Of a stretch of 64,000 nucleotides of DNA, positions 47,042-55,993 are shown one piece after another (within the stretch, counting starts at the first letter, position 1; each line of letters opens with the position of its first letter). The DNA is from Paraburkholderia translucens. GTDB taxonomy: Bacteria; Pseudomonadota; Gammaproteobacteria; Burkholderiales; Burkholderiaceae. Under the pieces are notes generated by a model, which made no database searches, was not told where the DNA came from, and saw only the letters and a program-made list of their open reading frames with translations. Location: contig NZ_JAJITC010000003.1 in NCBI RefSeq assembly GCF_020881035.1, positions 434,001 to 498,000 of the forward strand, given 5' to 3'. Position numbers and translations under genes: made by a program.

Positions 47042-47117
47042 GGGTGCTTAGCTCAGTTGGTAGAGCGGCGCCCTTACAAGGCGTAGGTCGGGAGTTCGAG
47101 CCTCTCAGCACCCACCA
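47042..47117 (+). tRNA. tRNA-Val (anticodon UAC)
   Basis: A 76-base tRNA with acceptor stem GGGTGCT/AGCACCC, T-arm GTTCGAG and encoded CCA. The anticodon loop CTTACAA gives UAC (Val). Confidence 0.97.
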
Positions 47118-47162
47118 GTTTCAGATTCTTTGGCAGTGTTTTCAGTAGTAAGCGCAGTATAA

Positions 47163-47239
47163 GGAGTGGTAGTTCAGTCGGTTAGAATACCGGCCTGTCA
47201 CGCCGGGGGTCGCGGGTTCGAGTCCCGTCCACTCCGCCA
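47163..47239 (+). tRNA. tRNA-Asp (anticodon GUC)
   Basis: A 77-base tRNA with acceptor stem GGAGTGG/CCACTCC, T-arm GGTTCGAGTCC and encoded CCA. The anticodon loop CTGTCAC gives GUC (Asp). It lies 45 bases after tRNA-Val and is probably cotranscribed. Confidence 0.97.
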
Positions 47240-47250
47240 GTATCCACGAA

Positions 47251-47275
47251 AGGCGAACTCCGGTTCGCCTTTTTT
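47251..47275 (+). terminator. Terminator after tRNA-Asp
   Basis: AGGCGAAC (47251-47258) pairs with GTTCGCCT (47263-47270) with a 4-base loop and a T run. Confidence 0.8.
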
Positions 47276-47325
47276 GTTGCCCGCTGTTGTAAGATCGGGC
47301 GTTCTGTTTTTGGCAGCCCTCTCGC

Positions 47326-49260
47326 ATGCTCGATTTTTTCCGCAACCACCAACGCCTGATGATGTTCATGCTCATCCTGGTCATTTTGCCGGGGTTGGGT
47401 TTCGTGGGTATCCAGGGCTTCCGCGGCTTCTTTGACGAAAGTGCAAACGTCGCGAGTGTCAACGGTCACAAGATCACCCGCGTCGAGTACGACGACGCGA
47501 TGCGTCAGCAGATCGACCGCGGGCGTCAGATGCTCGGCGCGCAGTTCGACATGAAGGCGTTCGACACGCCGGAGCGCCGTCGCCAGATGCTCGACGGCAT
47601 GATCGAGCAGCGTGTGCTCGCCGACGAAACGCAGCGTCTCCATCTGAGCGCATCGGACGACGCGGTGCGCCGCGCGCTGCTCTCCGATCCGGTGATCTCG
47701 TCGCTGAAAAACCCGGACGGTTCGATCGACCTCGACCGCTACAAGCAGTTGCTCGCGATGCAAGGCATGACGCCCGATCAGTACGACGAGCGCGTGCGCT
47801 ACAACCTCGCGATGCAACAGCTGCCCGCCAGCATCGAAGCGAGCGCCTTCACGTCGAAGACGCTCGCGCAACACCTCACCGAGCTCGCCCAGCAGCAGCG
47901 GGAAGTGCAAGGCATTGCGTTCCATCCGCACGACTACGCAGCAAAAATCCAGCCGACCGATGCTCAACTGCAAGCGTATTACGACGCGCATCGCAACGAC
48001 TTCGCGACGCCCGCTACCGCGACGATCCAGTACCTGGTGATGTCGCCGGCCACGCTGAGCGCCTCGGTGCAGCCGAGCGACGCGGACCTGAAGAAGTACT
48101 ACGACGAGAACATCGCGCACTTCCGCACCGAAGGCGAAGTGCGCGCGAGCCACATTCTGGTCGCGGCACCGAAGGACGCGAGCGCGGCCGACAAGGCCAA
48201 GGCGAAGCAGAAGGCCGAGGAGTTGCTCGCGCAGGTCAAGGCGCATCCGGATCAGTTTGCGCAGATCGCGCAGCAGAATTCGCAGGATCCGGGTTCGGCG
48301 TCGAAGGGTGGCGATCTCGGTTACTTCGGCCGTGGCATGATCGCGGGCGGCCCCGCGTTCGACGATGCGGTGTTCGCGCTGAAAAAGGACGAAATCAGCG
48401 GCATCGTGCAGACCGACTTCGGTTTCCATATCGTCAAGGTCACGGATGTGAAGCCGGCGGTCACCAAATCGTTCGACGAAGTCAAAGACCAGATCGCCAA
48501 AGAGCTGAAGACGCAACTGGCGGCCAAGGCGTTTACCGACAGCTCGGAAGGATTCACGTCGCTCGTCTATGAAAAGGCGAAGAGCCTGCAGCCGGCCGCG
48601 GACAAGTTCAAGCTACAGATCCAGACCGCGACGGTCACACCGCAGCCGGATCCGAAGCTGGCACCCGACAGCCCGCTGAACAACCCGAAGTTCCTCGCGG
48701 CCGTATTCGCGAACGACTCCGTGTCGGCGCATAACAATACGCAGGCCATCGACGTCGGCAACAATACGCTGATCGCTGCGCGCATCACCGACTACAAGCC
48801 CGCTGCCGTGCCGGCGTTCGACGCGGTGAAGGACGCGGTCCGTCAGAAGGTGATCGCCGAGCAATCGAACGAGGCCGCACATAAGGACGGCATCGCGAAG
48901 CTGGCGGAGTTCGAGAAGTCGAAGTCGACCACCGGTTTCTCGTCGCCGCTGAAGGTGTCGCGCAATGACGCGCAAGGCGTGCCGCCTGCCGCACTGAGCG
49001 CCATCTACAAGGTCGATGCGCAAAAACTGCCGGCCTACGTCGGTGTCGATCTCGGCGACGATGGCTACGCAATCTATCGCGTGAACCAGATCGTGCCGCC
49101 CGCGGCCACCGATGCTGAGCATCTCGCCGCTGCGCAGCAGCAGATCGCTCAGGTCGACGCGCAGACGCAGGCCGAAGCGTATCTGAAGGCACTGCGCGAG
49201 CGTTCGAGCGTGAAGTTCTACGGTTCGCTCGATGGCGCCGCGCAGGCGGTCGACCAGTAA
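47326..49260 (+). CDS. ppiD: Periplasmic folding chaperone PpiD (SurA N-domain/parvulin)
   Basis: Inner-membrane-anchored chaperone that helps newly exported proteins leave the Sec translocon. The 644-residue protein has an N-terminal membrane segment (residues about 11-33, LMMFMLILVILPGLGFVGI), a SurA-like N-domain to about residue 160 and a parvulin domain (about 265-365, VRASHILVAAPKD and GSASKGGDLGYFGRG). A long helical C-terminal part follows. It sits downstream of lon, hupB and the tRNAs, as in many proteobacteria. Confidence 0.93.
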   Translation: MLDFFRNHQRLMMFMLILVILPGLGFVGIQGFRGFFDESANVASVNGHKITRVEYDDAMRQQIDRGRQMLGAQFDMKAFDTPERRRQMLDGMIEQRVLADETQRLHLSASDDAVRRALLSDPVISSLKNPDGSIDLDRYKQLLAMQGMTPDQYDERVRYNLAMQQLPASIEASAFTSKTLAQHLTELAQQQREVQGIAFHPHDYAAKIQPTDAQLQAYYDAHRNDFATPATATIQYLVMSPATLSASVQPSDADLKKYYDENIAHFRTEGEVRASHILVAAPKDASAADKAKAKQKAEELLAQVKAHPDQFAQIAQQNSQDPGSASKGGDLGYFGRGMIAGGPAFDDAVFALKKDEISGIVQTDFGFHIVKVTDVKPAVTKSFDEVKDQIAKELKTQLAAKAFTDSSEGFTSLVYEKAKSLQPAADKFKLQIQTATVTPQPDPKLAPDSPLNNPKFLAAVFANDSVSAHNNTQAIDVGNNTLIAARITDYKPAAVPAFDAVKDAVRQKVIAEQSNEAAHKDGIAKLAEFEKSKSTTGFSSPLKVSRNDAQGVPPAALSAIYKVDAQKLPAYVGVDLGDDGYAIYRVNQIVPPAATDAEHLAAAQQQIAQVDAQTQAEAYLKALRERSSVKFYGSLDGAAQAVDQ

Positions 49261-49288
49261 GCCGTCGTAAGCATCACCGATTTTTCTC

Positions 49289-49318
49289 AAAAAAAGCCCC
49301 GCCAATGCGGGGCTTTTT
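49289..49318. terminator. Bidirectional terminator between ppiD and tesA
   Basis: AAAAAGCCCCGC and GCGGGGCTTTTT pair around CAAT, flanked by A and T runs. It lies between two convergent genes and can serve both. Confidence 0.85.
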
Positions 49319-49345
49319 CATGTCACAAGCCGTTCAGCAGGCTTT

Positions 49346-50050
49346 TCAGCGAGGAGAACTCGTGCGAAGCAGTGGCTTGACAGCGGGCCACACGTTGTTG
49401 AGCAGCACGGGCTGCGCCTGCTGCGTGGGGTGGATCTGATCGGTCTGGAACATGTCCGGCTTATCCACGATGCCGGCGAGCAAAAACGGCACGAGGGGCA
49501 AATGGAACTCCTTCGATAGCTCGCCGTAGAGGCCATGGAACTTTTGCGTGTAGTCGGGGCCGTAATTGGGCGGCACATACATGCCGACGAGTACGACCTT
49601 CGCGTGACCTTGCTGCGCCTGTTCGATGATCGTGCGCAGGTTGTCCTCGGTCGTGGAGAGCGGCACGCCGCGCAATGCGTCGTTGGCGCCAAGCTCGACG
49701 ATCACGATGCTCGGCTTGAGCCGTTCCATCAGCGCAGGCAGACGCGCGCGTCCGCCGCTCGTCGTGTCGCCGCTGATGCTCGCATTAGCGACGCTATAAT
49801 CGATGCGCTCTTCGGCAAGACGCTGACGCATCAACGCGACCCAGCCCGTATCGCGAGGCAGGCCGTACTCAGCGGAGATGCTGTCGCCGAGCACGACGAT
49901 CACCGGCTTCGCGGGTTCTGGCGCATTCGCAGCGTGAGCCCGCAACGGCAAGGAAACCAGCGCGGCGGCCATCATGGTGGCGCCGAATGCCGCAGTCAGC
50001 GCGGCGGCGCGAGGGGCGATGGCGCGCACTTTCAACCTACGCTTCACCAT
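49346..50050 (-). CDS. tesA: Multifunctional acyl-CoA thioesterase I / arylesterase TesA
   Basis: Periplasmic GDSL-type hydrolase of 234 residues. A long signal peptide (residues 1 to about 40, ending PLRAHA) precedes the SGNH blocks: GDSIS (Ser), GGRARL, GANDALRG (Asn) and DQIHPTQQAQ (Asp-His). The start ATG overlaps the start of the divergent ybbA gene by 2 bases (CATG). The tesA/ybbA divergence is also found in E. coli, which supports the pairing. It is convergent with ppiD. Confidence 0.92.
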   Translation of the reverse strand: MVKRRLKVRAIAPRAAALTAAFGATMMAAALVSLPLRAHAANAPEPAKPVIVVLGDSISAEYGLPRDTGWVALMRQRLAEERIDYSVANASISGDTTSGGRARLPALMERLKPSIVIVELGANDALRGVPLSTTEDNLRTIIEQAQQGHAKVVLVGMYVPPNYGPDYTQKFHGLYGELSKEFHLPLVPFLLAGIVDKPDMFQTDQIHPTQQAQPVLLNNVWPAVKPLLRTSSPR

Positions 50051-50735
50051 GCCAAACAGAACTGATCCAGTCATTGAAGTGCGGGGTTTGTGCAAGAGGG
50101 TTAAGGATGCAACGGGCGAACTGACGATCCTCGACAACATCGATCTTGCCATCGATGCCGGAAGCAGCGTGGCGATCGTCGGTGCATCCGGGTCGGGCAA
50201 GTCTACGCTGCTCGGCTTGCTCGCGGGATTGGACAGCGCGAGCGCGGGCTCGGTTCGGCTGCTTGGCCACGAACTCGGCGAGCTCGACGAAGACGGGCGC
50301 GCCGCGTTGCGCAGTGGAGCGGTCGGCTTCGTGTTCCAGTCGTTTCAATTGATGCCGCATCTGACCGCACTCGAAAACGTCTCGTTGCCGCTCGAGCTGC
50401 AAGGCGGCATCGGCACCCGCGAAGCCGCCGCACGTGCACGCGAGCTCCTCGAAGAGGTCGGGCTCGGCAAGCGTACCGGTCACTATCCGAAGCTGTTGTC
50501 GGGCGGCGAGCAGCAGCGCGTTGCGCTTGCGCGTGCGTTCGTCACGCGTCCGGCGATCCTGTTCGCCGACGAACCTACCGGCAGTCTCGACGCCGCCACC
50601 GGCCATGCGGTCATCGATCTGATGTTCGAGATGAATCGCGCGCATGGCGCGACGCTCGTGCTCGTGACACACGACATCGAACTCGCGCGCCGTTGCGATA
50701 CGACGGTCACGATCGAAGCGGGGCGGCTCGCGTAG
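50049..50735 (+). CDS. ybbA: ABC transporter ATP-binding protein, YbbA/LolD type
   Basis: ABC ATPase of the MacB/LolD class, 228 residues. It has Walker A VGASGSGKSTLLGLLAG, the Q-loop VFQSFQLMPHLTA, signature LSGGEQQRVALARAF, Walker B ILFADEPTGSLD and the switch histidine LVTHD. Its ATG overlaps the divergent tesA start, as in the ybbA-tesA pair of E. coli. The usual permease partner (YbbP) does not follow: pgi is convergent 13 bases later. It may therefore act with a permease encoded elsewhere. Confidence 0.9.
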   Translation: MPNRTDPVIEVRGLCKRVKDATGELTILDNIDLAIDAGSSVAIVGASGSGKSTLLGLLAGLDSASAGSVRLLGHELGELDEDGRAALRSGAVGFVFQSFQLMPHLTALENVSLPLELQGGIGTREAAARARELLEEVGLGKRTGHYPKLLSGGEQQRVALARAFVTRPAILFADEPTGSLDAATGHAVIDLMFEMNRAHGATLVLVTHDIELARRCDTTVTIEAGRLA

Positions 50736-50748
50736 CCCGCAAGGCCGA

Positions 50749-52371
50749 TCAGCGCTTCAACGCAGCCCGTGCCCGTGCGATCAACGCCGAGGTAGACGAG
50801 TCGTGCTTCTTCACATCGGCACTTTGCGCGCCCAGATCGGCTTCGACGACCTTGCCGAGGATCTTGCCGAGTTCGACGCCCCACTGATCGAACGGGTTGA
50901 TGTTCCACACCGACGCCTGCACCAGCACCTTGTGCTCATAAAGCGCGATCAGCGCGCCGAGCGTCCGCGCGTTCAGCGCGTCGAGCAGCAGCGTCGCGGT
51001 CGGCCGGTTGCCGGGGAACGCGAGGTGCGGGGCGAGCTCCGGTTTGTCGGGGCCAGCCACTTTCTTCGCTTCTTCGAGCGTGCGACCCAGCATCAGCGCT
51101 TCGCTTTGCGCGAAGCAGTTGGCCAGCAGCTTCGGGTGATGGCTCGCGAGCGGATGCTCGGGCGTCAGCACCGCGATGAAATCGATCGGCACGATCGTCG
51201 GGCCCTGGTGCAGCATCTGGAAGAACGCGTGCTGGCCGTTCGTGCCAGGTTCGCCCCACGTGACCGCGGAAGTCGCATAGTCGACCATCGCGCCATCGAG
51301 ACGCGCGGACTTGCCGTTGCTCTCCATTTCGAGCTGCTGGAGATAAGAAGGCAGATAATGCAGCGCTTGCGAATACGGCGCGACCAGGTAGCTCTGCGAG
51401 CCGAAGAAATTGCGATACCAGACGCCGATCATGCCGAGCAAGACCGGCAGGTTCTTTTCAAGCGGCGCGGTGCGGAAATGCTGGTCCATTTCGTTGGCGC
51501 CGGCGAGCAACTCATCGAACTGCTGTGGGCCGACCGCGATCATGATCGATAGACCGACTGCCGACCACAGCGAATAGCGGCCGCCGACCCAATCCCACAT
51601 CTCGAACACGTTCTCCTTCGCGATCCCGAACTTCACGACTTCGGCCGGATTCGCAGACACACCCACGAAGTGCTTCGCAAGCGCGCTTTCCGGGCAGCCT
51701 TTCTGGATGAACCAGTCGCGCAACGAGTGGGCGTTGGTCATCGTTTCCAGTGTCGTGAAGGTCTTCGACACGACGATCGCGAGCGTCTCTTCGGGATCGA
51801 TCTGCTGCATCACGTTGTATAGATCGGCGCCGTCGACGTTCGACACGAAATGCGTCGAGATCTCCGGCGTCGCGAGATGATGCAGCGCGTGCACGACCAT
51901 CTTCGGACCGAGATCCGAGCCGCCGATGCCGATATTCACGACATGACGAATCCGCTTGCCGGTGTAGCCGGTCCACGCGCCGCTGCGAACCTGCTCGGCG
52001 AACGCGGCCATTTTTTTGCGCTCGGCCTGCACCTGCGCGAAGAACGGCGCGTTCGGGTCAGTTGCGCGCAATGCGGTGTGCAGCGCGGCGCGGCCTTCGG
52101 TCGGATTGACGACCTCGCCGGCGAACATGGCGTCGCGGCGTTTCTCCACGCCGGCTTCGCGCGCGAGTTGCACGAGTAGCCGCAGGGTTTCGTCGGTGAT
52201 GCGGTGCTTCGAGAAATCGGCGGCGAGACCGCCGCCCGCGAACGTGAAGCGTTCGGCGCGCGTGGGAGCGGGATCGTTCTCGGGGGCGAACCAGTCGCGC
52301 AGATGCGCATCGCGAATCGTGTCGTAATGCGTCTGCAGCGAGGACCAGGAGGGGAGCGAGTTCTGGGTCAT
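50749..52371 (-). CDS. pgi: Glucose-6-phosphate isomerase
   Basis: Cytoplasmic enzyme interconverting glucose-6-phosphate and fructose-6-phosphate. The 540-residue protein has the conserved [13 protein letters not shown], the PGI signature stretch [27 protein letters not shown] and [13 protein letters not shown] around the catalytic region, and [16 protein letters not shown] near the end. It is convergent with ybbA, leaving only 13 bases between stops. Confidence 0.97.
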   Translation of the reverse strand: MTQNSLPSWSSLQTHYDTIRDAHLRDWFAPENDPAPTRAERFTFAGGGLAADFSKHRITDETLRLLVQLAREAGVEKRRDAMFAGEVVNPTEGRAALHTALRATDPNAPFFAQVQAERKKMAAFAEQVRSGAWTGYTGKRIRHVVNIGIGGSDLGPKMVVHALHHLATPEISTHFVSNVDGADLYNVMQQIDPEETLAIVVSKTFTTLETMTNAHSLRDWFIQKGCPESALAKHFVGVSANPAEVVKFGIAKENVFEMWDWVGGRYSLWSAVGLSIMIAVGPQQFDELLAGANEMDQHFRTAPLEKNLPVLLGMIGVWYRNFFGSQSYLVAPYSQALHYLPSYLQQLEMESNGKSARLDGAMVDYATSAVTWGEPGTNGQHAFFQMLHQGPTIVPIDFIAVLTPEHPLASHHPKLLANCFAQSEALMLGRTLEEAKKVAGPDKPELAPHLAFPGNRPTATLLLDALNARTLGALIALYEHKVLVQASVWNINPFDQWGVELGKILGKVVEADLGAQSADVKKHDSSTSALIARARAALKR

Positions 52372-52564
52372 AGCGTCCGTCTAACCAAGGGGCACGAAGG
52401 AAGGCGCGCGCATGAAGCGCGGCCGAGAATGATGCAGCGCAGGCAGTCAGTATAGCGGGGATGCGTGACGGGCAGCAGTGCCTTGCACGCGCCGCAATGA
52501 TGGAAACGGCGATGTTTCATCGATGTGTACGAGCGAGGCGAACGCGCGGCGCGCGATACGTCCC

Positions 52565-54205
52565 TCAGGCAGCCGGCGCCGGATAGAACAGCCGGTTCAA
52601 CAAGGTCCGCACCATCGGCGCCAGCTCGCCGGCCGTGAGACCCGCGGGGCCCTGGCCTTGCGCGGTCAGCGTATCGGCGGCGAGGCCGTGCAGGTAGACG
52701 CCCGCGAGCGCCGCCTCGAAGCGCGGCAGATGCTGCGCGAGCAGCGCGCCGATCATGCCGCCGAGCACGTCGCCGGTACCGCCTGTCGCGAGCGCGGCGT
52801 TGCCGGTCGGGTTCAGTGCGAGGCGGCCGTCGGGCGCGGCAATGATCGTGCCGACGCCCTTCAGCACGACGACGCTCGCAAAGCGCGCCGCGAGCGCGCG
52901 GGCGGCCGCGAGCCGGTCGCGCTGCACGCTGGCGGCGTCGCTGCCCAGCAGACGCGCTGCTTCGAGCGGATGCGGCGTCAGGATGCACGGATCGCCTTGC
53001 GCGCCGCGCGCGGCGACGTCTGCGGCGAGCGCGGGATCTTTCGCGATCAGGTTCAGCGCGTCGGCGTCGAACAGCTTCGGCACGTCGAGCTGCAGCACCT
53101 CGTGCAGGACGCGCGCCGCGCGTTCTCCATGACCCATGCCGCAGCCGATCGCAAGTGCGTCCATCGCGTTGAGCGGCAGCGTGTCGATTGGATGCAGCAT
53201 CAGTTCGGGGTGTGGCGGATCGTAGGGCGGGGCGCCTTCGCCCAGCAGCGCGACGTGGACCTTGCCCGCGCCCGTATAGAGTGCCGCGCGCGCCGCGAGG
53301 ATCGGCGCGCCGCACATGCCGGTGTCGCCGCCGACCACCGCGAGGCTGCCAAATGTGCCCTTGTTGGCCGCGAAGTCGCGCGGGGGCATGAAGGGCCCGA
53401 AGAGATCGGGGGCGCTGAGCTGGATCATCTTGGCGCCGCTGCTCGTGGCGGGATCCCGGCCGCCGTCGCCGATGATTCCTGCCGCGAGCCCGATCGGTGC
53501 GACCGTCACCCGGCCGGCGAGGTCGCGGCCCTGCGCGGTGAAAAGCCCCGGCTTTGCGCCGATGAACGTGACCGTGTGCGTGGCGTGAACCGCTGCCGCG
53601 CCGTGGCCGCCGATCACCGCGCCGGTGTCGCTGTCGAGCCCGCTCGGCACATCGAGCGCGAGCACGGCGCCTTGGGCCGGGCGAGTCTGCGTGCGTTCCG
53701 ACAGCTGCCGCGCAAGCGCCGCGAACACGCCGTCGAGCGGCCTCACGAGGCCGATGCCGAACATGCCGTCGACAAGCCAGCCGTAGCCGTCGAGCGAGGC
53801 GGGCGGCGCCGTGTCGATCGGCACGCCCGCGGCCCGCGCGGCGTCGAGCGCCCAGCGCGCGTCGGCGGGCTTCACTTCAACCGGCATGCAGACTGCGACG
53901 GCAATGCCCGCTTTGTGCAGTTCCGTCGCGACGACCAGCGCGTCGCCGCCGTTGTTGCCGGGACCTGCGATCAGAAAGACGCGCTGCTGCGCGTTCGCCA
54001 CCGACGTATCCGCTGCAATCCGCCGGAGCAGCCAGCGCGCGGCCGCGTAGCCGGCGCGCGCCATGAGCGTGTGCCCGGGCAGGGTCGCGGCGGCCTGGGA
54101 TTCGGCGATCCGCAAGTCGGTCAGCGTCAGCAGCGGCAGCGCACGCGGCGGCGAGTCGGTCAGCGGATCGAAAAGGACGGGCGGTGAGTGGTCTGCATCT
54201 GTCAT
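52565..54205 (-). CDS. nnr: Bifunctional NAD(P)H-hydrate epimerase/dehydratase
   Basis: Repairs damaged NAD(P)H hydrates. The N-terminal half (about residues 20-250) is a YjeF epimerase domain with IAGPGNNGGDALVVATEL and LALDVPSGLDSDTG. The C-terminal half (about 265-540) is the ADP/ATP-dependent dehydratase of the ribokinase fold (AANKGTFGSLAVVGGD, NPTGNAALATGGTGDVLGGM). The 546-residue length fits the fused form. The start MTDADHSPP lacks a good ribosome site; an in-frame ATG at 54247 is possible. Confidence 0.93.
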   Translation of the reverse strand: MTDADHSPPVLFDPLTDSPPRALPLLTLTDLRIAESQAAATLPGHTLMARAGYAAARWLLRRIAADTSVANAQQRVFLIAGPGNNGGDALVVATELHKAGIAVAVCMPVEVKPADARWALDAARAAGVPIDTAPPASLDGYGWLVDGMFGIGLVRPLDGVFAALARQLSERTQTRPAQGAVLALDVPSGLDSDTGAVIGGHGAAAVHATHTVTFIGAKPGLFTAQGRDLAGRVTVAPIGLAAGIIGDGGRDPATSSGAKMIQLSAPDLFGPFMPPRDFAANKGTFGSLAVVGGDTGMCGAPILAARAALYTGAGKVHVALLGEGAPPYDPPHPELMLHPIDTLPLNAMDALAIGCGMGHGERAARVLHEVLQLDVPKLFDADALNLIAKDPALAADVAARGAQGDPCILTPHPLEAARLLGSDAASVQRDRLAAARALAARFASVVVLKGVGTIIAAPDGRLALNPTGNAALATGGTGDVLGGMIGALLAQHLPRFEAALAGVYLHGLAADTLTAQGQGPAGLTAGELAPMVRTLLNRLFYPAPAA

Positions 54206-54384
54206 GGCGAAACCCGGCGGTGCGCCCGCGGCTCGGCGGGCAGACATGGGAATCGCTATGGTAGTGCCGATAGCCGCGCGGTGGGCGGCTGTTTCGCCGC
54301 GTGCGGTGGACGTGGCGCGACGAGCGCAGGGGTGCCGGGAGCGTGCAGTCAGCCCGCCAGACCCGCCAGAAAGAACGCGAGACC

Positions 54385-55680
54385 CTACTGGAACCGCTCC
54401 GGCCGCAGGGCCGCGAGCGTGTCTTGCGGCAGCGTCGGCGTCTGTCCCGACATCAGCTCGGCAACGAGCTTGCCCGCGCCGCACGCGATACCCCAGCCGG
54501 CCGGGCCGTGCCCAACGTTGACGAACAGCCGCGGATGCAGCGCGTTGCCGATCACCGGCAGCCCATCGGGCGACAGCAGCTTCACGCCTTCCCACGGCAG
54601 CGCCGTCGAGATGCGCGCGGCACCCGGAATCCAGTCATGCGTCGCCTGACCCAGCAGCGCGAGCGCCTCTTTGGTCAGCGCTTCACCCAGCGGCCTGTCG
54701 ATCTGGCTGGGGCTTTGCAGCACCGCGCCACCCGCGATCCGCAGCCGATGGTTCATGCGGCTGATGCCGATGCGCTTGACCGCATCGACGATTGCGACGT
54801 GCGGCGCGCATTCCTCGTGCGCAATCGGTGCGACCAGCGTATGCAGCCGTAGCGGATAGAGCGGCAGCCTGAGCCCCGCGCGCTCGAGCAGCGCGAGGCT
54901 GCCGTAACCGGCCGCGACCACGACCGCGTCAGCCTGGACCACGTCGATTTCGCGCGAGCGAGGCGCGTTCTCGCGTGGCGCCAGTTCGACCGCCGCGCGC
55001 TGGCTTTCGAGACGAATGCCGCTCACCTCGCAGTTCGCCATGAACTGCACGCCACCGAGCGTATCGAGCACCTGTTTGACGAGCTTCGTGAAGAGCGGGC
55101 AGTTCGCGGTGCGCTCGTGTTCGAACAGCACGCCGCCGGCGAATTCTGGATCGGTGGGCACCGCATGCTCGAACGCCGCGCATTCGGCCGGGCTCAGCAC
55201 GTGATGCGGCACCTCGAACCGGCCCAGCAGATCGAGCGCGGGCGCGCTGAGTTCCCATTCGTGAGCGGCCCGCACGAGGTACAAAAGCCCGTTCGCCTGT
55301 TCGAAATCGAGACCGAAGCGGGCTTCGACGTCGGCCATTGCGTCGCGCGATGATTCGATCAGCGGCCGTAGCAGCGCATACTGCCGCGCGAACGCTTCCG
55401 GTTCCTGCCATTGTCCGAGCTGCTTGACGAATTGCCGCGCGGCGCCGTTGAATCCGGTCTTGCTGATTACGCCGTTTTTTGCGTTGTTGCGGCTCGCCAT
55501 GAAGGTCGGGCCGAACCAGACGTCGAGCGGCGTCGGCAGCACGTTGCCGCCTTGCCCGTAGGTGGCGCCTTGCGCAACGGTCGCGTGACGCTCGACGACG
55601 CATACCCGGTGGCCGGCCGCGCGCAGGTGATAGGCGGTGGCGACGCCCGCTATCCCGCCGCCAATGACGATGACATCCAT
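54385..55680 (-). CDS. dadA: FAD-dependent D-amino acid dehydrogenase (DadA-like)
   Basis: Oxidises D-amino acids, passing electrons to the respiratory chain at the inner membrane. The 431-residue protein opens with the dinucleotide-binding MDVIVIGGGIAGVATAYHL and ends with the FAD-contacting VNVGHGPAGWGIACGAGKL. The whole shape is that of the DAO family and the DadA subgroup. The substrate is inferred; other glycine-oxidase-like activities are possible. An open frame upstream of the start is not supported. It diverges from purL. Confidence 0.82.
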   Translation of the reverse strand: MDVIVIGGGIAGVATAYHLRAAGHRVCVVERHATVAQGATYGQGGNVLPTPLDVWFGPTFMASRNNAKNGVISKTGFNGAARQFVKQLGQWQEPEAFARQYALLRPLIESSRDAMADVEARFGLDFEQANGLLYLVRAAHEWELSAPALDLLGRFEVPHHVLSPAECAAFEHAVPTDPEFAGGVLFEHERTANCPLFTKLVKQVLDTLGGVQFMANCEVSGIRLESQRAAVELAPRENAPRSREIDVVQADAVVVAAGYGSLALLERAGLRLPLYPLRLHTLVAPIAHEECAPHVAIVDAVKRIGISRMNHRLRIAGGAVLQSPSQIDRPLGEALTKEALALLGQATHDWIPGAARISTALPWEGVKLLSPDGLPVIGNALHPRLFVNVGHGPAGWGIACGAGKLVAELMSGQTPTLPQDTLAALRPERFQ

Positions 55681-55993
55681 GCTCTGATTCGATATGCCGA
55701 CGGGCGGCTTGCGCGCGTTCCCGTTGGGTGTGACATGCGGCGCGCCGCCGGGTGTCGCCCGGGCCGCACGCGCCGATCTGGTGAAACGCGAATAATAGCA
55801 GTCAAAGCCCCCGCGCGGCGACGTGACGGACGGCGCGGCGCGGGCTCGCGCAGCACGGCGCGGGCCACCGCCCACGGACCCCGGAGCCCGTCGGACACCC
55901 GTTCCCGGGGTATAATCCCGGACTTCCTTTCCGCCTCACGTCGCCTGCATGCGCGACTCCCCGGCATCATTGAGCGACGCAACGTCAAGTCCC
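55681..55993. other. Divergent intergenic region dadA-purL
   Basis: 313 bases without a gene. It contains the purL -10 at 55911-55916 and is otherwise very G+C-rich with no clear operator. Confidence 0.45.
55911..55916 (+). promoter_or_regulatory. Consensus -10 before purL
   Basis: A perfect TATAAT in a very G+C-rich stretch, 78 bases before the purL ATG. The -35 at 17 bases spacing is poor. Confidence 0.5.
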
